From CAZGGW01 sp964525365 (GTDB lineage Bacteria; Bacillota_I; Bacilli_A; RF39; UBA660), in the NCBI GenBank assembly GCA_964525365.1, contig CAZGGW010000010.1, positions 1 through 31,568 of the forward strand: a stretch of DNA of 31,568 bases, given 5' to 3'. The notes under the pieces were generated by a model. The model was given only the letters and a program-made list of their open reading frames with translations, was not told the DNA's origin and did no database searches. Below are positions 16,546-24,815 of this stretch, in pieces. Position numbers and translations under genes: made by a program. Within the stretch, counting starts at the first letter, position 1; every line of letters begins with the position of its first letter.

Positions 16546-16642
16546 TCATCTCTTCCATCGATGTTAGCATTACCACTTTACTAAATAGTAGGTTGGTATG
16601 AGTTCATTGAGCTAACCCTCTCCCTCATTCTTGATAAAAGTA
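16546..16642 (-). promoter_or_regulatory. SAM-I (S-box) riboswitch aptamer
   Basis: The leader contains conserved S-box pieces in order: TTATCAAGAATGAGGGAGA, CAATGAAC, ACCAACC, and GGTAATGCTAAC followed by GGAAGAGATGA. P1 forms from TTTATC and GATGAA. GTTAGC in the P2 region is perfectly complementary to GCTAAC, covarying with the usual pseudoknot pairing. SAM binding should favour the downstream terminator and switch off metK. Confidence 0.9.
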
Positions 16643-16649
16643 TAGTTTA

Positions 16650-16678
16650 AGTATAAACTTATATAAAAGATTTGTCAA
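16650..16678 (-). promoter_or_regulatory. Sigma-A promoter of the SAM-I/metK transcript
   Basis: TTGACA (16678-16673), 17-base spacer, TATACT (16655-16650) on the minus strand. It begins immediately after the stop codon of the upstream exchanger gene. Confidence 0.85.
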
Positions 16679-17632
16679 TTAAGAAAAAATTATATATGTA
16701 TAGTATGCTATAAATGTTAAAATCATTATTATTCCTTCTCTTCTTGTGATAATAGAATTTGTATAAGAGCTGATGAATAATATTAATGTTGATAAAATCA
16801 ACATAACAAGATCTAAAGAAGTAAAACCAGAAACGCTGATACCTCCAAATAAGGAAATTGGTAAAGCTAATACAATGCAAATATTAAATATATTACTACC
16901 AATTATATTTCCCATTAATAAGTCTGTTTCTTTTTTTAATGAAGCAACTATGACCGTGATTAGTTCTGGCAAGCTTGTTCCTAGTGCTATAACTGTTAAC
17001 GAAATTATTCTTTCGCTAAGACCCAAACTACTAGCAATATATTGTGCAGATTGTACTACTAATTCGCTTCCGCCAATAATAGCACATAATCCTAACACAA
17101 AGAAAATAATTGATTTTAAAATTTTAAATTTTGGCTTTTCGATTCTTTTAATTCCTTTATCGTTTTTAATACTAACTAGTAAATATTCTATAAAAACAAC
17201 AAAAAATAAAAGCATTGAAATAGCATCTGTAACAGAAATTTGATTGATGGTGTTATGGTCTAATTGAACATCAAGAAACAATATAACGGTTAAAGTAGAA
17301 ATCAGCATTAATATTGGAATTTCTTTTTTAATAGCATTGTTTTTCACTTTAACCGGAAATATAATCGCTGCGATTCCAATAATTAATAATATATTTATAA
17401 TGTTACTACCAATAACATTTCCAATTACCATATCACCACTACCATTAGCAATTGCATTTATAGAAACCGCGAGTTCGGGAGCTGATGTACCAAAAGCCAC
17501 AATTGTAAGACCAACAATTTTCTTTGAAATCTTTAAATGAGATGCAATTGAAGAAGAACCATCTACAAATATATCTGCTCCTTTTATCAACAATGCAAAT
17601 CCTACTATTAATAATAATATTTTTAAAATCAT
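16679..17632 (-). CDS. Sodium/calcium exchanger, CaCA (YrbG-like) family
   Basis: A 317-residue membrane antiporter with about ten hydrophobic segments and two inverted alpha-repeats. Repeat 1 has IVGLTIVAFGTSAPELAVS and GNVIGSNIINI; repeat 2 has IISLTVIALGTSLPELITV and GNIIGSNIFNI. These carry the acidic ion-binding residues of the GTSxPE motifs. The length is typical of bacterial YrbG-type proteins. Expected to exchange Na+ (possibly K+) for Ca2+ at the cytoplasmic membrane; ion specificity is not readable. Start 17632 has an AAGGGG site, 28 bases after obg, so it is probably co-transcribed with obg. Confidence 0.92.
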   Translation of the reverse strand: MILKILLLIVGFALLIKGADIFVDGSSSIASHLKISKKIVGLTIVAFGTSAPELAVSINAIANGSGDMVIGNVIGSNIINILLIIGIAAIIFPVKVKNNAIKKEIPILMLISTLTVILFLDVQLDHNTINQISVTDAISMLLFFVVFIEYLLVSIKNDKGIKRIEKPKFKILKSIIFFVLGLCAIIGGSELVVQSAQYIASSLGLSERIISLTVIALGTSLPELITVIVASLKKETDLLMGNIIGSNIFNICIVLALPISLFGGISVSGFTSLDLVMLILSTLILFISSYTNSIITRREGIIMILTFIAYYTYIIFS

Positions 17633-17660
17633 AAATTCCCCTTATTATTCTAATTATATT

Positions 17661-18944
17661 TTAATACATTCTTTCTTCAAATGCAAATTCAAAATCCAAA
17701 ATTTTAACAGTATCTCCTTCTTCAATTCCTAGTTTTCTTAATTCATCATCAATTCCTAAATATTTTAATTTTTTAGCAAATCTCAATTCAGATTCTTCAC
17801 TATTAAACTTAGTCATTTTAAATATTTCTTCAATTTTTTTGCCTTTTATTTCATAAATATGATCAGAAATCTTTTCTATCTTATATGGCTTTTCATTTTT
17901 AAATTCATATACAACGTGTGATTCATATTGATTTTCATTATATATATCTTCGTCTTTTATAGAATTTACAAGTTCAAGTAATTTATATAATAGTTGATTA
18001 ATACCTTCTTTTGTAATAGTACTAATTTCAAATATCTCTACATTTGGATAAACTTTTTTGAAATTTTTAAGATTTATAGTGAAATTAGGTAAATCTTTTT
18101 TATTTGCTACTACAATTTCTTTTTTATTATACAAAATCTCACTATATTCTTTTAATTCATTTCTAATAATCTTATAATCATCAATTGGATTTCTTCCTTC
18201 AACAGAAGCCATATCAATAATATGACAAATAACTTTTGTACGAGAAGCGTGCTTTAAAAATTTATCACCAAGTCCTATTCCTTTATTAGCTCCTTCGATG
18301 AGTCCGGGTAGGTCTGCTACTACAAATGATGAATCATTTACTTTTACAACTCCTAAATTAGGAGATAATGTTGTAAAATGATAATCAGCAATTTTAGGTT
18401 TTGAAGCACTAATAACTGATATTAAACTACTTTTACCTACTGAAGGGAAACCAACAAGTCCTACATCTGCGAGCAATTTAAGTTCACATTTTATTATTCT
18501 TGATTCTCCAGGAGCTCCATTTTCGCTAGTCAAAGGTGCTTTGTTTTTATTTGTTTTAAATGCAGCATTTCCTTTTCCTCCACGTCCGCCTGAACAAACA
18601 ACAAACTCTTGGTTTGTTTTATTTAAATCACATATTACTAGCATAGTATCCTCATCTATTAAAGTTGTTCCAACTGGAACTCTTATAATTAAATCTTTTC
18701 CTTGCGCCCCAGTCATATTTTTACCCATGCCATTTACTCCACTTTCGGCTTTTATGTGGCTTGAATATTTTAAATCAATAAGTGTTTTTATCCCGTTTTC
18801 GGTTTTAAATATTACGTTACCTCCACGGCCACCATTACCACCATCAGGGCCCCCAAATTCAACATATTTCTCGTGCAAAAAAGAAGTACATCCATTACCA
18901 CCATTTCCAGCACTTACTTTTATTATAACTTCATCTACAAACAT
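17661..18944 (-). CDS. obg: Obg GTPase
   Basis: Essential ribosome-assembly and stress-linked GTPase; in Bacillus also needed for sporulation onset. The 427 residues contain the glycine-rich Obg fold (about 1-158, with GGPDGGNGGRGGNV), a GTPase domain with P-loop GFPSVGKSS (165-173), HFTTLSPNLG (switch I), DLPGLIEGA (G3) and NKKD (G4), and a C-terminal OCT domain (about 350-427). Start 18944 (MFVDE) is chosen because it aligns with the family and follows an AGGGTGATG site; the frame could extend to 18977. A weak TTGATT/TAAAAT promoter with an extended TG lies in the divergent 84-base region shared with sigK. Confidence 0.96.
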   Translation of the reverse strand: MFVDEVIIKVSAGNGGNGCTSFLHEKYVEFGGPDGGNGGRGGNVIFKTENGIKTLIDLKYSSHIKAESGVNGMGKNMTGAQGKDLIIRVPVGTTLIDEDTMLVICDLNKTNQEFVVCSGGRGGKGNAAFKTNKNKAPLTSENGAPGESRIIKCELKLLADVGLVGFPSVGKSSLISVISASKPKIADYHFTTLSPNLGVVKVNDSSFVVADLPGLIEGANKGIGLGDKFLKHASRTKVICHIIDMASVEGRNPIDDYKIIRNELKEYSEILYNKKEIVVANKKDLPNFTINLKNFKKVYPNVEIFEISTITKEGINQLLYKLLELVNSIKDEDIYNENQYESHVVYEFKNEKPYKIEKISDHIYEIKGKKIEEIFKMTKFNSEESELRFAKKLKYLGIDDELRKLGIEEGDTVKILDFEFAFEERMY

Positions 18945-18984
18945 ATCATCACCCTTTTTCTTATATGATTTTAACATATTATTA

Positions 18985-18992
18985 CATACAAA
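18985..18992 (+). promoter_or_regulatory. Possible sigma-E type -10 of sigK
   Basis: CATACAAA resembles the mother-cell sigma-E -10 element (CATACAnT), 35 bases before the sigK start. The -35 (TTATATG at 18961) is a poor match and the spacer is 17 rather than about 14, so the call is tentative. Confidence 0.35.
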
Positions 18993-19027
18993 ATCAAATG
19001 TTTAATAATATTTATTAGGAGGTAAAG

Positions 19028-19714
19028 ATGTTAAATAAAATATTAGAGTTTTTAAAGAAATGTTTATTTTTTACTACTAGTTATTCTATAAATGTGTTTC
19101 CGCAACCACTTAGTGAAAAAGAGGAAGAAAAATATGTGAAGGAATTCTTAAATGGTAGTAAAGAGGCACGTGCTAAACTTATAGAAGATAATTTAAGATT
19201 AGTAGCGCATATAGTTAAAAAATACGATTTATATAAAGAAGAAGCAGATGATTTAATCAGTATAGGTACAATTGGACTTATAAAAGGTATTGATAGTTAT
19301 AGTAACGAAAAAGGTGTTAAACTTACTACTTATATTGCTAAATGTGCTGAAAATGAAATATTGATGTATTTTAGAAGTAATAAAAAGAATTTAAATAATG
19401 TAAGTTTAAATGATTCAATTGGATATGACAAAGATGGTAACGAAATCACATTGGTTGATATTATTAAAGATGATGATATTAATTATTTTGAGACTGTTTA
19501 TTTGAAAGATAATATTGAAAAGTTAAAAAAATATATTGGTATTTTAAATGAAAGAGAAAAAAAGATCATAATTTTAAGATATGGTTTATTAAATTGTGAA
19601 GAATTTACTCAAAAAGAGATAGCAAAAAAATTAAGGATAAGTAGAAGTTATGTTTCTAGAATAGAAAAAAGAGCATTAATTAAAATGCTCAGAGAATTTT
19701 TAAAAAGTGAGTAA
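19028..19714 (+). CDS. sigK: Pro-sigma-K, late mother-cell sporulation sigma factor
   Basis: RNA polymerase sigma factor for late mother-cell genes (coat, cortex). The 228-residue protein begins with a hydrophobic pro-sequence (about 1-20, MLNKILEFLKKCLFFTTSYS) directly before the conserved FPQPLSEKEEEKYV. Region 2 follows (IEDNLRLVAHIVKKYD, DLISIGTIGLIKGIDSY, TYIAKCAENEILMYFRS), then the SigK/SigE-typical SLNDSIGYDKDGNEITLVDII, and region 4 (FTQKEIAKKLRISRSYVSRI). The gene is continuous, with no skin-element interruption. ATG 19028 has a strong TTAGGAGGT site. It ends exactly against the convergent gene at 19715. Confidence 0.95.
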   Translation: MLNKILEFLKKCLFFTTSYSINVFPQPLSEKEEEKYVKEFLNGSKEARAKLIEDNLRLVAHIVKKYDLYKEEADDLISIGTIGLIKGIDSYSNEKGVKLTTYIAKCAENEILMYFRSNKKNLNNVSLNDSIGYDKDGNEITLVDIIKDDDINYFETVYLKDNIEKLKKYIGILNEREKKIIILRYGLLNCEEFTQKEIAKKLRISRSYVSRIEKRALIKMLREFLKSE

Positions 19715-20386
19715 TTATAATTTTTTTTCTAGTGTTCTAATATCTGTATTTTGCATATTCATATTAGAAAGTTCTTCAACAATTCTTTTACCATAATCAT
19801 TTTTAAATGAACCAAACTCTTTAGCGTTCAATAAGCAAAATCTCCTATTTAGATATTTTTGCATTAAATAATAGGTAACTCCTAAATCAAACATACTCCC
19901 CATAGATGTATCGCTATAATTTGCAAATACGGTATTTGCTTTTGCGATTGCTTTAGTATTTTCTAAACATATTCTGTATCCAATTGTGTCACTTTGATTT
20001 GTATCTCTTGCGGGGTAATGTACTTGGTAACCAATATTTTCTAAAAATCCTGTTAATTCATTCAAACTTTCTTTATCATTTATATTAGTATTTCTAACTG
20101 AACATATTAAAAATGCTTTTTCTTGATCATTTTTAACTTCAAAACTTGGCTTTTCATCTAACCAAGTCCAAAAGTATACCATTTTATTAAAAGATTTTTT
20201 TTCATCAAAGTCTTTGTACGAAATGTTATAAGCAGAAATATTCTTTTTTGCTGCGAATAAAATACCAAGTAAAAAAAGCATATCTTTTTTATTCTGATCA
20301 AATTTTATTCTAATTGTTTTATCCTCTTTATCTATTTTTTCAATTTCTTGTTTTATATTCTTATCTTCAAAGCTAATATATTCCAT
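19715..20386 (-). CDS. Nucleoside 2-deoxyribosyltransferase-like protein
   Basis: A 223-residue soluble protein. The C-terminal part (about 90-205) resembles the nucleoside deoxyribosyltransferase/DRHyd Rossmann-like fold: AFLICSVRN at the first strand, ENIGYQVHYPARDTNQ, then NTKAIAKANTVFANYSD and the signature-like SMGSMFDLGVTYYL, comparable to the D...SxGT..ElG.A motif. The N-terminal 85 residues are not recognised. The enzyme could process nucleosides or nucleotide signals; related folds also occur in NAD-cleaving effectors, so a role cannot be fixed. ATG 20386 has AGGAGGG, with its own promoter upstream. It is convergent with sigK and divergent from spoVB. Confidence 0.7.
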   Translation of the reverse strand: MEYISFEDKNIKQEIEKIDKEDKTIRIKFDQNKKDMLFLLGILFAAKKNISAYNISYKDFDEKKSFNKMVYFWTWLDEKPSFEVKNDQEKAFLICSVRNTNINDKESLNELTGFLENIGYQVHYPARDTNQSDTIGYRICLENTKAIAKANTVFANYSDTSMGSMFDLGVTYYLMQKYLNRRFCLLNAKEFGSFKNDYGKRIVEELSNMNMQNTDIRTLEKKL

Positions 20387-20401
20387 ATACCCTCCTAAGA
20401 A

Positions 20402-20430
20402 ATTATAAATTACTTTTTATTTTTTTACAA
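20402..20430 (-). promoter_or_regulatory. Promoter of the deoxyribosyltransferase-like gene
   Basis: TTGTAA (20430-20425), 17-base spacer, TATAAT (20407-20402) on the minus strand, with a start near 20395 and AGGAGGG just before ATG 20386. Confidence 0.65.
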
Positions 20431-20444
20431 GCATATATATTAAT

Positions 20445-21746
20445 ATGTTAAAAAAAATAAAAGAAAATAAATTTTTTACTTCTGCTTTTATATTACTTTT
20501 TGGTGGCTTCATTTCAAAATTTCTTGGTTTTGTTATTAGAATAATTATTACTAGAATACTTGGAACAGAAGGAATTGGATTATATAGTTTATTAGCTCCT
20601 ACTATGTCTTTACTAACAGTAATTGCAGTATTTTCCTATCCTATCGCAATTTCAAAATTAATCGCAATTAAAGGAAAAAGCGCTAAAAAAATAATTTTTT
20701 CTATTATTCCAATATCATTATTAATTAATATCATTTTCATTTGTTTTTTATTTTTATTTTCACCAATTTTATCAACTTATTTATTGAAAGAGTCTAGGCT
20801 TTATTATCCTATAATTTGTATAGGTCTCATTATGCCATTTATAGGTTTATCGAGCATCATAAAAGGCTATTTTTGGGGTAAACAAAAAATGTTTCCATAT
20901 ATTCTCTCTAACATAGTTGAACAAATAGTAAGACTTATTATATTAATAATAATATTGCCAAGGATATTAAATAATTTAATATTATGTATATGTATTATAA
21001 TATTAGTAAATATAATTAGTGAAACTATATCAATCGTTGTAATGATATTAGGGCTTCCTAAGGGAGTTAAAATCACGAAAGAAGATATCAAAATTAATAA
21101 AAATGAAATAAAAGATATTATGAATATAAGTGTTCCAGTTACTTCTAGTAAAATATTGGGTAGTATTGCATATTTTTTAGAACCAATTATTTTAACAAAT
21201 GTGCTTTTATATGTGGGCTATTCTAGTGAATTCATATTAACTGAATATGGAATAATTAACGGATATGCATTATCGCTATTATTATTACCACAATTTTTCA
21301 CTATCTCTGTATCAACTGCTTTAGTGCCGGAACTTTCTAAGAAATACAGTCAAAATGATTTAAAAGGTTGTATCAAAAGAATAAAACAAATTATATTTAT
21401 TTCACTATTAATTGGTCTAATATCAACTATAATTATTTATATATTCCCAGAATTTTTATTAAAATTAATTTTTTCTACTATAGAGGGTGCTATATACATA
21501 CGCATTTTAGCTCCTTTTACTTTACTTTATTTTATAGAAATACCACTAATAAATTCTTTACAAGCTCTTGGAAAAGCAAAAGAAACAATGGTGGTAACTT
21601 TAATAAGTTCTTTAGTAAAATTAATTTCTATATTTGTATTTTCTTTATTAAAAATAAAAATGTATGGTTTAGTTATATCAATTATTTTGGGGTTATTTAC
21701 CACCACATATTTTAATTATAAAAGTATTAAAAAAGTATTATCATAA
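20445..21746 (+). CDS. spoVB: SpoVB-like MOP-superfamily flippase
   Basis: Polytopic membrane protein of the polysaccharide-transport/MurJ-like family, 433 residues and about 12-14 hydrophobic segments. The N-terminus FLLFGGFISKFLGFVIRIII-like stretch, RILGTEGIGLYSLLAPTMSL and PIAISKLIA, and the mid-protein KGYFWGKQKMFPYILSNIVE, are typical of SpoVB and YtgP proteins. It probably flips a peptidoglycan lipid precursor, in spores for cortex synthesis; the presence of sigK and spoIVB supports the sporulation call, but a vegetative flippase role is possible. No Shine-Dalgarno is visible before ATG 20445. The stop overlaps that of the convergent DUF421 gene by 6 bases. Confidence 0.85.
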   Translation: MLKKIKENKFFTSAFILLFGGFISKFLGFVIRIIITRILGTEGIGLYSLLAPTMSLLTVIAVFSYPIAISKLIAIKGKSAKKIIFSIIPISLLINIIFICFLFLFSPILSTYLLKESRLYYPIICIGLIMPFIGLSSIIKGYFWGKQKMFPYILSNIVEQIVRLIILIIILPRILNNLILCICIIILVNIISETISIVVMILGLPKGVKITKEDIKINKNEIKDIMNISVPVTSSKILGSIAYFLEPIILTNVLLYVGYSSEFILTEYGIINGYALSLLLLPQFFTISVSTALVPELSKKYSQNDLKGCIKRIKQIIFISLLIGLISTIIIYIFPEFLLKLIFSTIEGAIYIRILAPFTLLYFIEIPLINSLQALGKAKETMVVTLISSLVKLISIFVFSLLKIKMYGLVISIILGLFTTTYFNYKSIKKVLS

Positions 21747-22385
21747 ACTATTTCTGTTTATGACATATAAGTTATTATTTTTATAAAAGCCATAAAATAC
21801 ATCTTTTAATAATATCTTTTTTTGATTTAATATATTATTTATCCATTCTTCATCTTTTTTTAAATATTTTAAGGTATCTTTTTGTATTACTCCATCTAAT
21901 ATTAAAGGGAATGGATTTGAAGATGACATTTTTAAGAAATTATATTTAAAAATAGAAAGTTTTCCATTATTTTCTAATACTGCATATTCAACATCATCAA
22001 TATTTTTAATTGATTTACTTCTAAGCTCTAATAATAAATCATCTAATGTGTATCTTTGATTTACCATTTCCTTAAAATTAATTTTCCCTTTATTAATAAT
22101 TAGAGATGGTTTTCCTTCCAATATACTTCTAAATTTATTGTGCTTTAAAGCAATATATGCCGCCACTATTTGGAGTACAACCAATAAAATTATAGGTAGT
22201 ACTGTCATAATAAGAGGATCTTTATTGTTCTCAATACTTATTGCTACCATTTCTGCAATTAAAATAGATACTACTAAATCTAATATACTTAACTGACCAA
22301 TTTCTCTTTTTCCCATTATTCTAAATATAATTAATATAAATATATAAAAAAATAGTGTTCGAATCATAACTGTAAACATTTCCAT
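21741..22385 (-). CDS. DUF421 (YetF/YcaP-like) membrane protein
   Basis: A 214-residue protein with three N-terminal membrane segments (IRTLFFYIFILIIFRIMGKR start; LSILDLVVSILIAEMVAIS; VLPIILLVVLQIVAAYIAL) followed by the cytosolic DUF421 domain (GKPSLIINKGKINFKEMVNQ; YTLDDLLLELRSKSIKNIDD; EYAVLENNGKLS). The family is common in spore-formers and its function is unknown. ATG 22385 has an AGGTGATG site. The stop is TGA, overlapping spoVB by 6 bases. Confidence 0.9.
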   Translation of the reverse strand: MEMFTVMIRTLFFYIFILIIFRIMGKREIGQLSILDLVVSILIAEMVAISIENNKDPLIMTVLPIILLVVLQIVAAYIALKHNKFRSILEGKPSLIINKGKINFKEMVNQRYTLDDLLLELRSKSIKNIDDVEYAVLENNGKLSIFKYNFLKMSSSNPFPLILDGVIQKDTLKYLKKDEEWINNILNQKKILLKDVFYGFYKNNNLYVINRNSL

Positions 22386-22457
22386 ATCATCACCTAGTAT
22401 TATTTTGTATTAGTTATATATTTTTTAATCACGAATATTATTTTATAAAGGAGATTT

Positions 22458-22829
22458 ATGAAAAAGATAAAAAGTAATTTTAAACCAATATTAGTTTTTT
22501 ATGGAATATTATTTATATATTTATTAATAATAACTATATTCAACTATTTCGAAATATTTAACTATAAAGTTATAGGAATTACATCATTTCTATTAATGAT
22601 TATTTTATTTTTATTTTTAGGATTTAATTTTGGAAAAGTAAGCGAAAGAAAAGGATATGAAAGTGGCTTTATGAGTGGCGGTTTAAATATAATTTTATTA
22701 ATTATATTGTCATGTATTTTTGGAAAATTCCCAAATTTATCAAGTATTATATATTATGTAATTTTACTTCTTTTTTCAATCATTGGTGGTATTGTAGGTA
22801 AAAATTATAAGTTAAAAAATATTGTATAA
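22458..22829 (+). CDS. Small membrane protein, TIGR04086-like
   Basis: A 123-residue protein with four hydrophobic segments. The pattern of a conserved GxxxGK turn (GFNFGKVSERKGYESGFMSG) between segments 2 and 3 and a final GGIVGKNYK resembles the TIGR04086/YrzE family of Firmicute membrane proteins, which has no known function. ATG 22458 has an AAAGGAG site. It faces tgt across a shared terminator. Confidence 0.7.
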   Translation: MKKIKSNFKPILVFYGILFIYLLIITIFNYFEIFNYKVIGITSFLLMIILFLFLGFNFGKVSERKGYESGFMSGGLNIILLIILSCIFGKFPNLSSIIYYVILLLFSIIGGIVGKNYKLKNIV

Positions 22830-22830
22830 A

Positions 22831-22863
22831 AAAATCACTATTGTATTATTTTAAGTGATTTTT
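22831..22863. terminator. Bidirectional terminator between the TIGR04086-like gene and tgt
   Basis: AAAATCACT (22831-22839) pairs with AGTGATTTT (22854-22862) around a 14-base loop, flanked by A and T runs on the two sides. The tgt stop codon (22846-22848) lies in the loop. Confidence 0.75.
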
Positions 22864-23912
22864 CTTATAATTATTAGCAAAATTTTCTTTAAATTCCAAT
22901 AATGTATCATTTGTTATATTTTTCCTAATATCTTCAATTAATTTTGTTAAAAATCTAATATTATGTATTGAAAGAAGTCTTGCTCCAAATGTTTCTTGTG
23001 CCACTAACAAATGACGTATATAAGCTTTCGTAAAATTTTTACAAGCATAACAATCACAACTTTTTTCAATTGGAGTAAAATCTTCTTTGTATTTTTGATT
23101 TCTAATATTGATTTTACCATCTCTTGTAAATGCATGACCATGTCTTGCAATTCTAGTTGGAAGAACACAATCAAATATATCCACTCCCCTAATAACACCT
23201 TCAATAATATCAAGGGGTTCACCAACTCCCATCAAATATCTTATTTTATCTTTAGGAAGATATGGAATAGCGTAATCAATCATTTTATATTTAATATCGT
23301 TGCTTTCTCCAACAGAAACGCCACCTATTGAATAACCATCAAATTTCATTTTAACTGTTTCTTCAGCACTTTTACGTCTTAAATCCTCAAATTCTCCGCC
23401 TTGTACTATACCGAATAATGCTTGATTTTCATTATTATGAACTTGTTTTCCTCTTTTAGCCCATCTTAATGTTCTTTCAATACTATTTTCCATATATTTA
23501 TGTGTTACTGGATAAGGCGGACATTCATCAAAACTCATAATTATGTCAGCACCTAATTTATTTTGTATTTCAATTGATTTTTCTGGTGTAAGGAATAATT
23601 TATCACCATTCAAATGATTTTTAAATTTTACTCCTTCTTCAGAGGCCCAGTTTTATAACTCATAAAATTGTGAAGACCTCCTGATTGAAAAACCACATTT
23701 TCTCCAGGCCTCAACCATAAATGATAGGTATTTGAAAGAATCGTTTCACAATGACACGCTTCTAATTCTTCGGGAGAAAGTGTCTTAACAGTGCCCTGCG
23801 TACCAACTGGCATAAACATTGGGGTTTTACTTACTCCCCATTTTGTTTTAAAGGTACCAAGTCTAGCATTTGTATTTTTTTCTTCTTTTAAAACTTTAAA
23901 ATTTAAATTCAT
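22846..23912 (-). pseudogene. tgt: Queuine/preQ1 tRNA-guanine transglycosylase with an internal deletion and frameshift
   Basis: Tgt exchanges G34 of GUN-anticodon tRNAs for preQ1. Two pieces are visible: 23912 to about 23642 (N-terminal ARLGTFKTKWG, MFMPVGTQGTVKTLSPEELE, NTYHLWLRPGE, GGLHNFM) and about 23640 to 22846 (EEGVKFKNHLNGDKLFL, FDECPPYP, FGIVQGGEFEDLR, DIFDCVLPTRIARHGHAF with the nucleophile Asp, zinc ligands CDCYACK plus the C-terminal His). At 23640 the frame changes and about 20 residues expected between GP and EEGV are missing, including the active-site DSGGFQ segment. The loss is about 58 bases. It may be a true lesion or an assembly error. It starts 3 bases after the ATP-grasp gene with a GGAGA site. 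If translated as is, the first frame stops at 23628 and an internal ATG at 23613 opens the second. Confidence 0.9.
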
Positions 23913-23915
23913 TTT

Positions 23916-24815
23916 TTATTCTCCACAATTTATTTTATCATTTATTACACTTAAAAGTATATCTTTATCTTCAATATTTTTTGTCTTTTTTATTGATTCA
24001 AAACCCGGAATTGAATTCACTTCACACACGTAATACTTATTATTATCACCGATTAAAATATCTACACCACAAATATCTAAATTACATATTTTTGCTGTTT
24101 TTTCTGCTATATCTATTACTTCTTGTGGTGCTTCATATGATAGCGCTTCTCCGCCTTGTGCTAAGTTGCTTTTGAAGTTATTGTCATTCTTTCTAATCGC
24201 AGCGTATTTGTATTTTCCATTTAATATGTAAATTCTCAAATCAGTTCCATAACTTGATTCAATAAATTCTTGAAATATAACTTTTCCTTTGTGTTTTTCT
24301 AAAACATTATTAAAATCGTTTTCATTATCAATCAAATATACATTTGTTCCTTTAGCACCAAAAATATATTTTGCTATAAATTTATTACCTAAAATCGACT
24401 TAATTTCATTATAATTTAAATTTTTATAATTTTCTTTTGAAACTTTATAAATGGTTTTTGGAATAGGTATTTTATTAAACGCCAATAATTGATGAATTTT
24501 AAGTTTGTTTTTAGCATCGACCATTGATTGTATATTATTTATCACTTCTACACCCAAAAGTTCAAGTTGTCTTCCAAAGAAAATATTATTTTTTCTCATA
24601 ATTGCTATTTTAGGAAAAACGTTTATTATTTTTCCATTATAATATACTTTATTTTCATTACCACATTCTATTAAAAAAGAATTTATATTCATAACTTCAA
24701 TATTTAAATTATATTTTTCTACTGCAAGTTTTTTCAAATTATTAATATACCCACTTTTTAATCTTGATTTATAGGTATAATCTGAATAAAATATCCATGC
24801 ATCTAATTTATTCAT
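23916..24815 (-). CDS. RimK-type ATP-grasp ligase
   Basis: A 299-residue ATP-dependent carboxylate-amine ligase. After a preATP-grasp domain (1-100), the RimK-like ATP-grasp core shows the glycine loop GAKGTNVYL (153-161), QEFIE (182-186), TDLRIYIL (191-198), R208, FKSNLAQGG (214-222), GVDIL (250-254) and the Mg-binding EVNSIPG (265-271). This is the family that adds glutamate to ribosomal protein S6 or cofactors; the real acceptor is unknown. Start 24815 (MNKLDAW) is chosen because it follows AAAGGAG. It overlaps the amidoligase end by 8 bases and precedes tgt by 3, so it is third in the queA-fusion operon. Confidence 0.92.
   Translation of the reverse strand: MNKLDAWIFYSDYTYKSRLKSGYINNLKKLAVEKYNLNIEVMNINSFLIECGNENKVYYNGKIINVFPKIAIMRKNNIFFGRQLELLGVEVINNIQSMVDAKNKLKIHQLLAFNKIPIPKTIYKVSKENYKNLNYNEIKSILGNKFIAKYIFGAKGTNVYLIDNENDFNNVLEKHKGKVIFQEFIESSYGTDLRIYILNGKYKYAAIRKNDNNFKSNLAQGGEALSYEAPQEVIDIAEKTAKICNLDICGVDILIGDNNKYYVCEVNSIPGFESIKKTKNIEDKDILLSVINDKINCGE

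Noticed and set aside
19028..19714. Interruption of sigK by a skin-like element
   Set aside because: The frame is continuous from the pro-sequence to region 4, with no recombinase or attachment site.
23600..23660. Programmed ribosomal frameshift in tgt
   Set aside because: A frameshift would not restore the roughly 20 missing conserved residues, and no slippery heptamer with a downstream structure is apparent.
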